This document shows, piece by piece, positions 30,055 to 39,163 of a stretch of 39,267 nt of DNA (positions are counted from its first letter, which is position 1; every line of letters starts with the position of its first letter). Made by a program: the position numbers and the translations under genes. The notes below the pieces were generated by a model that did no database searches, was not told the origin of the DNA, and saw only the letters and a list, made by a program, of their open reading frames with translations. Source of the stretch: Spirochaetales bacterium (GTDB lineage: Bacteria; Spirochaetota; Spirochaetia; Sphaerochaetales; Sphaerochaetaceae); contig JAQYLW010000009.1 of NCBI GenBank assembly GCA_028719825.1, forward strand, positions 1 through 39,267, read 5' to 3'.

Positions 30055-30131
30055 AATTAAAACTATAAATTATCGTAGGTTGTTTATCAATGATACAAAA
30101 GTGATTGTCAGTGTTTAATCAAAAGAAATAA

Positions 30132-31319
30132 TTAAAAGATATTATTCTCGTTTGTTAAGTATGGAACATATTCCTCATACATTTCCCAAATGATAACATC
30201 CGGCTTAAAATCACTGATATATTCATCTGTATTTTTCTTTGCAATCGGAGAAAGCCAGCCACGTCCTGCAGTCCACACGTAATCAACTTTTGAAAAATAT
30301 GATGAAACAAAAGGGGCTAAGAATTTTGCTTTAATAGGAGAACGCTCTGTGTCGTAATGAAAAAACGAATCACGAAATACTATTGCTTTTGGTCCATTTG
30401 GATTAAATTTGCTTTCTGTAGTCATGTATAAATGGTAAAAATTTCCAAGCACATCACCGCCTATATTTTGATGTTCAACATAATGCGTTGTGGTATAATA
30501 ATCGTTCCATATTCCTGTTTTAGGAATCACATCCCATCCTATTGTTTTACTGTTAATTTTATTCGTTTCCTTTTTATCGTTTACATCATCAGATTTACAA
30601 AAAAAATAACTATATTCAAACTCAGACGGCATTTTATTAAAAGAGATTGCCTTTAATCCTGGAAGTATGTATTCTTCAAAAACACACTCAGCTCCGATAT
30701 TTGTCCAGTGATTGTCGGTGGCATAGTAAATGGGATAATCCATTCTGTATCTTTCTTTTCTTAAATATTCGACCGGGTATATAATATCTAATCCTTCTTC
30801 TTTTGCTTTATTAACAATTCTTTTGGATAGAGTTTCGCCTTCGGGCTGTTGATATGGAACTTTATCGGGATAAACATTGTGTTTGTAAGGTGCAATCAGA
30901 ACAATAAGTTTAATGCCGTTTTTATTACAATATTCTTGTTTCTTTTTTATAACTCTAATTGCAGTTTCCACATCTTCATCAGAATAATCCGCTACATTCA
31001 GGAAGGCTTCAATTTCATCCATAGAAAAAACAAAACCATCCCCACCAACCACGTTTCCGGTTTTTTTTGGAGCAATCGGTTCAATTGTAGAGGAATATAT
31101 TCTTCTAAACGTTTTCTTCGCCCCGAAACGATCGTCAACATACGATACCAACTCTGTCCTAAAGTTTTTATTTAATTCTCTGTTGTTAAACAACTTTGGA
31201 AATCTTTGTAACATTTTGTTTTCTTCTATTGAAATTTCCGAATGAAAATCAAAAAGTACTAACGGAAGAAGAAGAAAGAGTAAACATATTACAATAAAAA
31301 TTATCTTCAAAACTTTCAT
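30132..31319 (-). CDS. AlgX/AlgJ-like (DHHW/SGNH) cell-surface polysaccharide acetylation protein
   Basis: N-terminal TM/signal anchor, YVDDRFGAKKTFRRIY, IVLIAPYKHNVYPDK, YYATDNHWTNIGA catalytic-type motif, RDSFFHY; directly downstream of the MBOAT gene. Confidence 0.8.
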   Translation of the reverse strand: MKVLKIIFIVICLLFLLLPLVLFDFHSEISIEENKMLQRFPKLFNNRELNKNFRTELVSYVDDRFGAKKTFRRIYSSTIEPIAPKKTGNVVGGDGFVFSMDEIEAFLNVADYSDEDVETAIRVIKKKQEYCNKNGIKLIVLIAPYKHNVYPDKVPYQQPEGETLSKRIVNKAKEEGLDIIYPVEYLRKERYRMDYPIYYATDNHWTNIGAECVFEEYILPGLKAISFNKMPSEFEYSYFFCKSDDVNDKKETNKINSKTIGWDVIPKTGIWNDYYTTTHYVEHQNIGGDVLGNFYHLYMTTESKFNPNGPKAIVFRDSFFHYDTERSPIKAKFLAPFVSSYFSKVDYVWTAGRGWLSPIAKKNTDEYISDFKPDVIIWEMYEEYVPYLTNENNIF

Positions 31320-31328
31320 ATCTATCCT

Positions 31329-32793
31329 TTAAAACCTAAAGTATATAAACGGGTTGAACGCTCCATTCGCAACAGACAAAACAGAAAAAAACAACAGTAC
31401 AAGCAAAATAAGATACTTGGTGCATTCACATACAATTTTTACCCTTTCGTCCTGGAGTATTATAAATTGTAATTTCCTTTTCCACGGAAAACAGAAAAAT
31501 ATCCCAAAACAGAATGAAAGCCAAAATTCAATTGACAGCAATTCTTTAAGAAGAGGCGTGTTTACAAACTTTTGATACGGCTCTATAAAAATGCCAAGAG
31601 ATGTAAAGTTAATGCCAAACATTTTAAGCACAACCTGTAAGAAAACATTCGACCTATCAAACAATAACCACAAAACAATTATTCCAACAAGCGTTAATAC
31701 GTGTTTTATCAAACAAACAACAATTGAAAATAACTTATTATGAATTTTGTTCTCTCTCTTTTTACTTCCCCTTATATTACACAACACAACCAACACACCA
31801 TTTATAATTCCCCACAATACAAAGTTCCATGACGCACCGTGCCACAGACCGGTTAGGAAGAATACAAAAAGCACATTAAAAATTGTCCTACTCTTCCCTT
31901 TTTTGTTTCCGCCAAGAGGAATGTAAACGTAATCTCTAAACCAAGACGACAAAGATATGTGCCATCTTCTCCAAAATTCTTTAAAAGAACTTGCTATATA
32001 CGGATAATCAAAATTTTCTTCAAATGTAAATCCAAACATACTGCCGAGTCCAATAGCCATATCACTGTAACCCGAGAAATCATAATATATTTGAAGAGCA
32101 TAACTTACAGATGCAATCCACGCATAAAAACACGTATATTTAGCATAATTCAATCCAAAAATATACGAAGAGACTTCTGCGAGCACATTTGCTATTAGCA
32201 CTTTTTTTGAAAGACCTATAATAAATCTTTCAAGCCCATATATAAATTTATCACGTGTTATATCTCTATTGTAGAATTGTTTATTAATATCAGAGTATCT
32301 AACTATGGGACCGGCAATCAATTGTGAGAAAAACATTATATATAAAAGCAGATAGCAAAAATTCTTTTGCTTTATTTCCGGTGTCCTATAAACATCAATA
32401 AGATACGACATCCCTTGAAATGTATAAAACGAAATCCCAATCGGTAACAAGACATTTATTTGAGGATTTTGAAAACTGAATATAATTGAAAGAATTTCTA
32501 CGAAAAAACCTAAATACTTATAAAAAAATAAAATAAGAACGTTTAAAACAATGCCGATGCTTAAAACTATCCGCCTATGCTTTGCTTCTTTCTTTCCACA
32601 AAGTAATCCGCATACATAATTAATACAAACTGAAACAAGAAGGGTAAACAAATGTACCCCCCCCGAGCGTGTAGAATAAAATTGAAAACACTAATAAGAT
32701 ATAGTTTTTAATTCTAATGTTCTTTGTTACAGATGAAAACAACACAACCGCAGGCAAGAAAAAGAATAGAAAAGAAACCGAAGAAAAAACCAT
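31329..32793 (-). pseudogene. MBOAT-family O-acyltransferase (AlgI/PatA-like), frame-interrupted at a G8 tract; phase-OFF allele or pseudogene
   Basis: ORF-track piece 31329-32651 has the MBOAT core (DFSGYSDMAIGLGSMFGF..YPYIASSFKEFWRRWHISLSSWFRDYVYIPLGGNKKG; GLWHGASWNF). The missing N-terminus MVFSSVSFLFFFLPAVVLFSSVTKNIRIKNYILLVFSILFYTL is encoded from ATG 32791-32793 in another frame; the frames join at the C8/G8 run 32657-32664. Confidence 0.85.
32657..32664. repeat. C8 (+ strand)/G8 (coding strand) homopolymer inside MBOAT gene; candidate slipped-strand mispairing site
   Basis: Read directly; frames upstream (32793) and downstream (32651) differ by one nucleotide and would fuse with 7 or 10 Gs. 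Confidence 0.9.
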
Positions 32794-32800
32794 AATAAAC

Positions 32801-33292
32801 TTATCCTTTTATAGCGTTTCTCATATTGAATGTTGCGCAGTATGTTATTGCACCGGCAACGCTGTCTGCCGCATGATCGCTTTTAATCTTGTCCTTCATG
32901 CCGGTTGTAAGCATAACCATCTTTCTGATTTGCTCCTTGTCTGCGCCTCCTACCCCTACTATGGCTTTTTTAATTTCAGTAGGCGTAAACAGTCTGACAT
33001 CAATACCTGTGTTATTCAACGCATACGAAAGAGCGCCTATAACTTTTGCAACACTTATTCCTGAGGATATGTTTTTGACAAAGAATATATCCTCTGCCCC
33101 ACATCCCTTTGGATTGTATTTTTGAACTATTTGTAATATTGAAGAAACTATTTCGGCAATTCGGGGTGTTAAATCGTTTGACGGAGATGTTTTTATAACT
33201 CCGTAATCTATAACGGAATACCTGTTTCCGTCGCTTTCAACTATACTCCACCCCGTATTTGCCAAACCGGGATCTATACCAAGAACCCGCAT
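32801..33292 (-). CDS. ruvC: crossover junction endodeoxyribonuclease RuvC
   Basis: MRVLGIDPGLANTGWSIVE, GAEDIFFVKN, SDHAADSVAGAI. Confidence 0.96.
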   Translation of the reverse strand: MRVLGIDPGLANTGWSIVESDGNRYSVIDYGVIKTSPSNDLTPRIAEIVSSILQIVQKYNPKGCGAEDIFFVKNISSGISVAKVIGALSYALNNTGIDVRLFTPTEIKKAIVGVGGADKEQIRKMVMLTTGMKDKIKSDHAADSVAGAITYCATFNMRNAIKG

Positions 33293-34032
33293 TACTCTTC
33301 GTCGTAATCTTCCGGAAGTTCTATGTTAGACGAAACTGTTTGAACATCATCCAATTCTTCAAGATGATCTATAATGTTCATAACCTTTTTTGCTTTTTCT
33401 TTATCGAGCGCAACTTTCTGATCGGCAACGCGTTCAACATCTGCCGTAAGCTGCTCAAAACCCTTGCCCTGAAGCGTTTCAAGAACAGAGGCAAAGTCAG
33501 CAGGATCCGTTGTAACAACTATTACTTCGCCATCCCCCTGTACATCTTCGGCGCCTGCATCCAAAGCAACCTCAAATATCTGATCTTCGGTATATTTAGT
33601 TGCATCATACGTAATAGTTCCTTTTGTTTGGAACATATACGATACACATCCTGTGGCACCAAGTGATCCGCCGAGCTTTGTAAGAGTAGATCTGACATCT
33701 GCTGCTGTACGGTTTTTATTATCGGTAAGAGTATCAATTATTATAGCAACTCCACCGGGGGCGTATCCTTCATAAGTTAATTCATAGAATGTGGCATCCC
33801 CTAATTCTCCCGAACCTTTTTTAATTGCTTTTGTAATATTATCCTTTGGCATGTTTTCGGCTCTTGCTTTAAGGATTGCTGTCCTTAAACGAGCATTTGA
33901 ATCGGGATCAGGGCCGCCCATCTTTGCTGCTACTGATATTTCTTTGATAAGTTTTGTAAACTTTTGACCTCTTGCCGCATCAGCAAGACCCTTTTTATGT
34001 TTAATTGTTGCCCATTTACTGTGTCCTGACAT
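33292..34032 (-). CDS. yebC: YebC/PmpR-family transcriptional/translational regulator
   Basis: MSGHSKWATIKHKKGLADAARGQKFTKL; characteristic YebC family sequence. Confidence 0.96.
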   Translation of the reverse strand: MSGHSKWATIKHKKGLADAARGQKFTKLIKEISVAAKMGGPDPDSNARLRTAILKARAENMPKDNITKAIKKGSGELGDATFYELTYEGYAPGGVAIIIDTLTDNKNRTAADVRSTLTKLGGSLGATGCVSYMFQTKGTITYDATKYTEDQIFEVALDAGAEDVQGDGEVIVVTTDPADFASVLETLQGKGFEQLTADVERVADQKVALDKEKAKKVMNIIDHLEELDDVQTVSSNIELPEDYDEE

Positions 34033-34070
34033 TTTTTTCTCTCTTTTTTAAATGGATTAATTACAAAGTA

Positions 34071-34100
34071 ATATTATGTTATAGCTAATAATCATGTCAA
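34071..34100 (-). promoter_or_regulatory. sigma70-type promoter of yebC
   Basis: Minus strand TTGACA (34100-34095), about 18 bp spacer, ATAATA/TAATAT -10 (about 34077-34071), then AGAGAG SD before ATG. Confidence 0.6.
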
Positions 34101-34163
34101 CTTTTTACAATAGAATCACTAAATCCAAATTGTTCTTTTATAACTTGTAAAATTTGCGATTAA

Positions 34164-34236
34164 GGGGTAAATCTTTGCCCCCTCTCATAAGAATGAATAA
34201 CGTACTTTACGCTCAATCTTTAAGAGGGGGGACAAA
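34164..34236. repeat. set of overlapping inverted repeats with G/C runs; possible terminator or structured RNA
   Basis: GGGGTAAA (34164-34171), TTTGCCCCCTCT (34174-34185) and AGAGGGGGGACAAA (34223-34236); the middle arm can pair with either neighbour. Confidence 0.5.
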
Positions 34237-34256
34237 CCACGCCTACAAAGGCCGTA

Positions 34257-34991
34257 TTAAAACACCATCATGTACTCGCGTACCACCTCATAACCGCCAC
34301 TAAACATTATGCTGTCCAAACCTGCGGCGGAGAGCAAAATCTGTTTACCGTCAAGTTCTATAACTGAGCCCATATCAGGACGGAGTGAATTATTCAGCTT
34401 AAGCTTAAATCTATGATTTTTGTTATCTATATTGGGGAATACAGCAGAGAGATCTGCTTCAAAAAGCCCCTCGTCCTCTTCGTATAAAAATGTACCGTTC
34501 ACATTATTAGCGAAAGTCATGCGTGGATTGTTGTAAGGTACAAAAACGGCATTTGTAACCGTATAGAGGTCTATTCCTCTATAGTCCCTTTCTCTGATAC
34601 GGCCGCTCTTTAAAAAGAACACGCTGTCACGGTCCCTGTCCCTTGCATCATCGGCGGTAATAATAATAGCCGCAAAGGACTTTAATATATTCCACTCCTG
34701 AGCACTTATGTTGGATAGCGTATTATCCCCCCCTGTCGTGGGCGATGCGGAAGTTGCACCGGATAACGCAGAGCCCATATCATCGATCAACATAGGAAGG
34801 TTGTTGTTTTGAGAAAGCGAGCTATTAGCCTGCTGTGGACTATTGTTAGCAACCGTTGCACTTGATACAATGCCATAGTTGTCTTTATATGAGGAGCGAT
34901 CTTTTGCCTGATATGCAAAAACCGATAAAGATGATGAAAGGATCATCATGCCTACAATAGTTGTACATTGAATTATTCTTTTGCTTTTCAT
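34257..34991 (-). CDS. secreted/periplasmic protein of unknown function
   Basis: 244 aa with N-terminal signal peptide (TIVGMMILSSSLSVFAYQA), low-complexity N/S/Q-rich linker, C-terminal globular domain; no family recognised. Confidence 0.7.
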   Translation of the reverse strand: MKSKRIIQCTTIVGMMILSSSLSVFAYQAKDRSSYKDNYGIVSSATVANNSPQQANSSLSQNNNLPMLIDDMGSALSGATSASPTTGGDNTLSNISAQEWNILKSFAAIIITADDARDRDRDSVFFLKSGRIRERDYRGIDLYTVTNAVFVPYNNPRMTFANNVNGTFLYEEDEGLFEADLSAVFPNIDNKNHRFKLKLNNSLRPDMGSVIELDGKQILLSAAGLDSIMFSGGYEVVREYMMVF

Positions 34992-35161
34992 ACAATTAAT
35001 AATGACAACACCTATATTAAAAAGTCAAATTTTATCCCTATCTCACGTGCTTTGAATTCCGTATTGTTGAATAAAAAAACCCTAAAATATATAATAATAT
35101 TGCCTAATTTGTCAATTTTTTAACATTTTGACGACAAAAGGCAAAGGAAGAGTGATAAGCC

Positions 35162-37822
35162 ATGAAAAAGAGTGAATTGTTCACCTTGCTGGACAAGGAA
35201 AAAATGATGCAAACCGGGGTGTTTGATCATGATACGGAAGAGTATAAGAAAATATACGAATATTTAAAAGAACTCAAAGACAACGACAACGCAGAGGAAT
35301 TAAGCGAGAATAAGCAAAAAGCTGAAGTAACTCCCAACAAACCGCTTTGCGATTTCATTCTTGCCGTAATCGATGCATTAAACAAAGATTATTCTAACCT
35401 TGTTTCTCTTACTCAAAAAGCACATTCACTTTCAAAATGGCAATATGTTCTTCTATATGCCTCTATTATTTTAGAGCTGAATCCCCTTGATACCTTTGCA
35501 TCGGGAGCAAAAATTCATGCCCTTGAAAAAACAGGAGCAGATAAAGAGGAACTCAAAAGCGAAATTCTTCGTTACACAATGCATAAGGAAGATGAGATAA
35601 AGATGCTTTTATATCTTTCTGATATGTTTGAAAAAGACGGAGAAAAGGATGAGGCTGTTTTAACAGTAAAGCGTGCTCTATCAAGAGCTATAAAGAATAA
35701 GTCTATAAAAGATATCAAGGATGTTTCGGACAAAATATTAAAGGACAATTCTATAGATCTTGAAGCTCTTGTATGCATGTTTGATACAACACAGGCAAAA
35801 TCCCTTGACGACAAATTTGAACCGTCATTTGCGGACATATACAGAGCTATTCAAAAAACCGAAAACTATCCCCTTATCATTAAGGGTATAAAACTCATCA
35901 TCTCCACTTCCACAAAGAACACCAAGTATAAAACAGATCTTGTAAACGCTTATAAAAAATTATATGCCTCCTCTTCTCGCCTTGATGAATGCCTTTCTCA
36001 ATCGGGTTTGGAAGCCGACTACCCCATAGATTTGAAGAAAGCTATAATCGATTTTGAAAAGGACATATCAATTGATAAAGGAACTTTTGTTTATCACAAC
36101 AGCTACGGTATCGGAAGGGTTATATCCGCTACGGGAGAAACGATAATAATTGATTTTGTAACAAAACGAAAGCATCAGATGTCCCATAAAATGGCCCTTT
36201 CAAGCCTTACCATACTGCCTAAAACGCATATATGGGTTCTAAAAGAATTTGTAAATAAAGAAAAGCTTAAGGCAAAATTCATAGAGGATCCCAGATGGGG
36301 CGTTATTACTCTTTTAAAGAGTGAAGATGATTCGTTTAAGCTTATGAAAAAGGAAATTGTCCCTTCCATATTAAACGAAACGGAATGGCAGACCTTCTAT
36401 CAGAAGGCTAAAAAAATAGTAAAATCCGATCCGTATATTTCCTCATCTCCCAATATGCCTGACAGTTATATTGCAACGGATACTCCCGTATCGAACGATG
36501 AAAAAATATATACGGCATTTAAACACGAAACGGATTTATTTGCTAAAATACGCCTTGTAAAGGATGCACTTGATGCAGGCGTTTCTTCAGAAAGCGAATG
36601 TATTCTTAACATGTTAAAGTTTTTCGGTATGGAATTGAACTCCTCCATATCATCGTTTGAATACGTAGTATCGCATATGTTTTTGATGTTCCTTTCCACG
36701 GGAAAACAAAAGATAAAGGAAGCCTCTGCGTATATCAAAAAAACGGATTATGAAATAATAGTGCGCCTTCCTGCAAATAAGATCCCCGAATACTTCAGCA
36801 AAATTCAGGATCCTGATATTCGCAAGTATTTCGCTGACAAAATAGCTAAGTTCTCAAAGGAATGGAAAGAGGTTCTTACTGAAGCTTACACACTTCTGCC
36901 CGATGCAAGCATCGAAAAGATTATGGAAAAAAGAGGCTATGATTCATTCATCACGGATATGATGAAAAAATCATTCTTTATAGTAAAGCAAAACCCAACG
37001 CTGTTCCTGTATTTACTTAAAAAATACTCACTGCCTGAGGAATGGAAGAATGCGGGGAAATCAACGTATGATTTGATACTCGCTCAGATGAACGTGTACA
37101 ATTCATTCCCCGGAAGCGACAGAGCGCGCAGTGTATATTCAAACCTGTTTGATAAAAAGATGATTTATCAATTTATCGATGAAACAGACGACGATATAAT
37201 ACTTACGAACCTTGAAAAGAATATTTCGCTCTCCCCCAGCCTTGATGAACTCAAAAAACAAGAGATTAAGCACATTATTTCTACAAAGCTTGAAAAGGCA
37301 GGAAAGCTTGTAACGGAAACACCTCAAAAAGAACAGAAACGATATCAGGGATTACAGTGTTTGGTTTCGTCGCTTGAGAAGAAGAAGAAAGAGCTTGAAC
37401 ATCTTATCACGGTGGAAATACCGAACAATGCTAAGGATATAGGCGAGGCAAGAGAGCTTGGTGACCTTAGAGAAAATGCCGAATATCAGTATGCAAAAGA
37501 CAAGCAAAAGCTGTTGAACAATCAAATGCAAAAGCTTGAAGCCGAACTCAAAGAGGCAAAGATAGTCAACCTTGATACGGTTGATCCTTCAAGCGTGTGT
37601 TTTGGTACCGTCGTTGAGATAAAAGATGAAATTGAAGGCACAACATTTACTTATACCGTTCTCGGTCCGTGGGAAAGCGATCCTGATAAAAACATTATAT
37701 CGGTAACTGCTCCTGCAATACGTGAGATATACGGAGCAAAAGCCGGCGACAGACTAAAGTTCAACATGAACGGTGATAACAAAGATTGGACAATAGTTTC
37801 AATTTCAAAATATACGGTATAA
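35162..37822 (+). CDS. greA: transcription elongation factor GreA with very long N-terminal extension
   Basis: C-terminal GreA domain (VEIPNNAKDIGEARELGDLRENAEYQYAKDKQ...ITAPAIREIYGAKAGD); 886 aa total, comparable in length to long spirochaetal GreA proteins. Confidence 0.88.
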   Translation: MKKSELFTLLDKEKMMQTGVFDHDTEEYKKIYEYLKELKDNDNAEELSENKQKAEVTPNKPLCDFILAVIDALNKDYSNLVSLTQKAHSLSKWQYVLLYASIILELNPLDTFASGAKIHALEKTGADKEELKSEILRYTMHKEDEIKMLLYLSDMFEKDGEKDEAVLTVKRALSRAIKNKSIKDIKDVSDKILKDNSIDLEALVCMFDTTQAKSLDDKFEPSFADIYRAIQKTENYPLIIKGIKLIISTSTKNTKYKTDLVNAYKKLYASSSRLDECLSQSGLEADYPIDLKKAIIDFEKDISIDKGTFVYHNSYGIGRVISATGETIIIDFVTKRKHQMSHKMALSSLTILPKTHIWVLKEFVNKEKLKAKFIEDPRWGVITLLKSEDDSFKLMKKEIVPSILNETEWQTFYQKAKKIVKSDPYISSSPNMPDSYIATDTPVSNDEKIYTAFKHETDLFAKIRLVKDALDAGVSSESECILNMLKFFGMELNSSISSFEYVVSHMFLMFLSTGKQKIKEASAYIKKTDYEIIVRLPANKIPEYFSKIQDPDIRKYFADKIAKFSKEWKEVLTEAYTLLPDASIEKIMEKRGYDSFITDMMKKSFFIVKQNPTLFLYLLKKYSLPEEWKNAGKSTYDLILAQMNVYNSFPGSDRARSVYSNLFDKKMIYQFIDETDDDIILTNLEKNISLSPSLDELKKQEIKHIISTKLEKAGKLVTETPQKEQKRYQGLQCLVSSLEKKKKELEHLITVEIPNNAKDIGEARELGDLRENAEYQYAKDKQKLLNNQMQKLEAELKEAKIVNLDTVDPSSVCFGTVVEIKDEIEGTTFTYTVLGPWESDPDKNIISVTAPAIREIYGAKAGDRLKFNMNGDNKDWTIVSISKYTV

Positions 37823-37836
37823 GCTATCGTATTATT

Positions 37837-37873
37837 AAAAGTCCTTCACACGCTGTGGAGGACTTTTTTTTTT
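37837..37873 (+). terminator. rho-independent terminator downstream of greA
   Basis: AAAAGTCCTTCACA-CGC-TGTGGAGGACTTTT followed by T run; 14-bp stem with one G.U. Confidence 0.9.
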
Positions 37874-38007
37874 GATTGCAAGGCAATACTCTTTGTGATG
37901 CCATTATGTTTGGCAGAATATAATTGGAATATGAAACTGATTAACAGGGCTGTATGTACGCCTCCCACAAGCACAAGTGCAGCCCTACGCTTTTAGAGGA
38001 AGTGATA

Positions 38008-39036
38008 TCAAAGCATTCCTATCTGTCTTTCAAGGAAGATTACCCCTATTGATACAAGTACAACAAGCAGTGAAATAACAAAACCATGAATCATGGGCGC
38101 CGGGCCGGCTTTTTTCATATCTTTAAAGCTTGTATTAAGCCCTATTGCCGCAAGGGCTGCAACCATAAGAAATTTGCTGATATCCTTCATTACTTTTGAC
38201 ACTTCAACGGGAATTACACCAAAGCTTTTAAGAACGGACATGGCAACAAAGCCCAAAATGAACCATGGGAAAATTGAAGATATGTTTACGTTGATTTTCT
38301 CGCTTCCGTCCGTTAACTTCTGTTTTTTCTTTAAATTCATGTTTATAAAAGCGAATATAATGACGGTCGGTATTATTGTAAGAGTTCGTGTAAGCTTAAC
38401 CATTGTAGCATAATCCCCTGCTGCTTCACTGTAAGCAAAGCCTGCAGCAACTACAGAAGATGTGTCATTAACGGCAGTACCTGTCCAAAGTCCGTACATA
38501 ATATCGTTAAGTCCCATAGCCCTTCCCAAAATAGGAAAAACTACAACCATTATCATATCGAATATAAATGTTGCCGACATTCCAAATGCTATATCAATGT
38601 CATCCGCTTCTATCACGGGGGCAATTGCTGCAATCGCAGAACCTCCGCATATCCCTGTTCCTGCAGATATCAGATTTGACATTTTCCAATTAAGTTTAAA
38701 TATGCGACCCGAAACGTACCCAAGTCCAAAACAGGTAGCCAAGGTAAAGATCATAAGGAATAGTGAGTTCTTTCCGACTTTCAATACAGTTGTTATATCC
38801 AAGCTTGCCCCAAGTAGAATAATTGCAAATTTAAGAACCTTTTTCGATGTAAACTTTATTCCCTTTGACATGAGTTCATTCGGGTGTTTTATCAAGTTAA
38901 TCCCCATGCCTATAAACATGGCTATAACTGATGCACCTATAATGTGAATAGGAATAAGACCCTCGATAAATCTGGCGACGATTGCTATCAGTACCGAAAC
39001 TGCAAACCCCGGAACAATCATAAGTAATTTTTTCAT
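38008..39036 (-). CDS. YeiH/UPF0324-family putative membrane transporter
   Basis: ILLGASLDITTVLKVG, GTGICGGSAIAAIAPVIEADDIDIAFGMS, WTGTAVNDTSSVVAAGFAYS. Confidence 0.9.
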   Translation of the reverse strand: MKKLLMIVPGFAVSVLIAIVARFIEGLIPIHIIGASVIAMFIGMGINLIKHPNELMSKGIKFTSKKVLKFAIILLGASLDITTVLKVGKNSLFLMIFTLATCFGLGYVSGRIFKLNWKMSNLISAGTGICGGSAIAAIAPVIEADDIDIAFGMSATFIFDMIMVVVFPILGRAMGLNDIMYGLWTGTAVNDTSSVVAAGFAYSEAAGDYATMVKLTRTLTIIPTVIIFAFINMNLKKKQKLTDGSEKINVNISSIFPWFILGFVAMSVLKSFGVIPVEVSKVMKDISKFLMVAALAAIGLNTSFKDMKKAGPAPMIHGFVISLLVVLVSIGVIFLERQIGML

Positions 39037-39118
39037 TTTGTTTTCCTTAAATACTTAAAAAGTATAATTCAAAACAATACATATATGAATATCTAAAAAG
39101 CCAGGGACGATTATGAAA

Positions 39119-39150
39119 ATAAAAAAAGGGGGGAAAAGCCCCCCCCTTTT
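39119..39150 (-). terminator. rho-independent terminator for the gene at the right edge
   Basis: Minus strand AAAAGGGGGGGGCTTTTCCCCCCTTTTTTTATTTT; G/C-run stem followed by T run. Confidence 0.8.
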
Positions 39151-39163
39151 GTTTTGATTGTTA

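Noticed and set aside
38093-38947. + strand ORFs (106 and 161 aa) opposite the YeiH-family gene
   Set aside because: Antisense shadow ORFs of a membrane protein gene.
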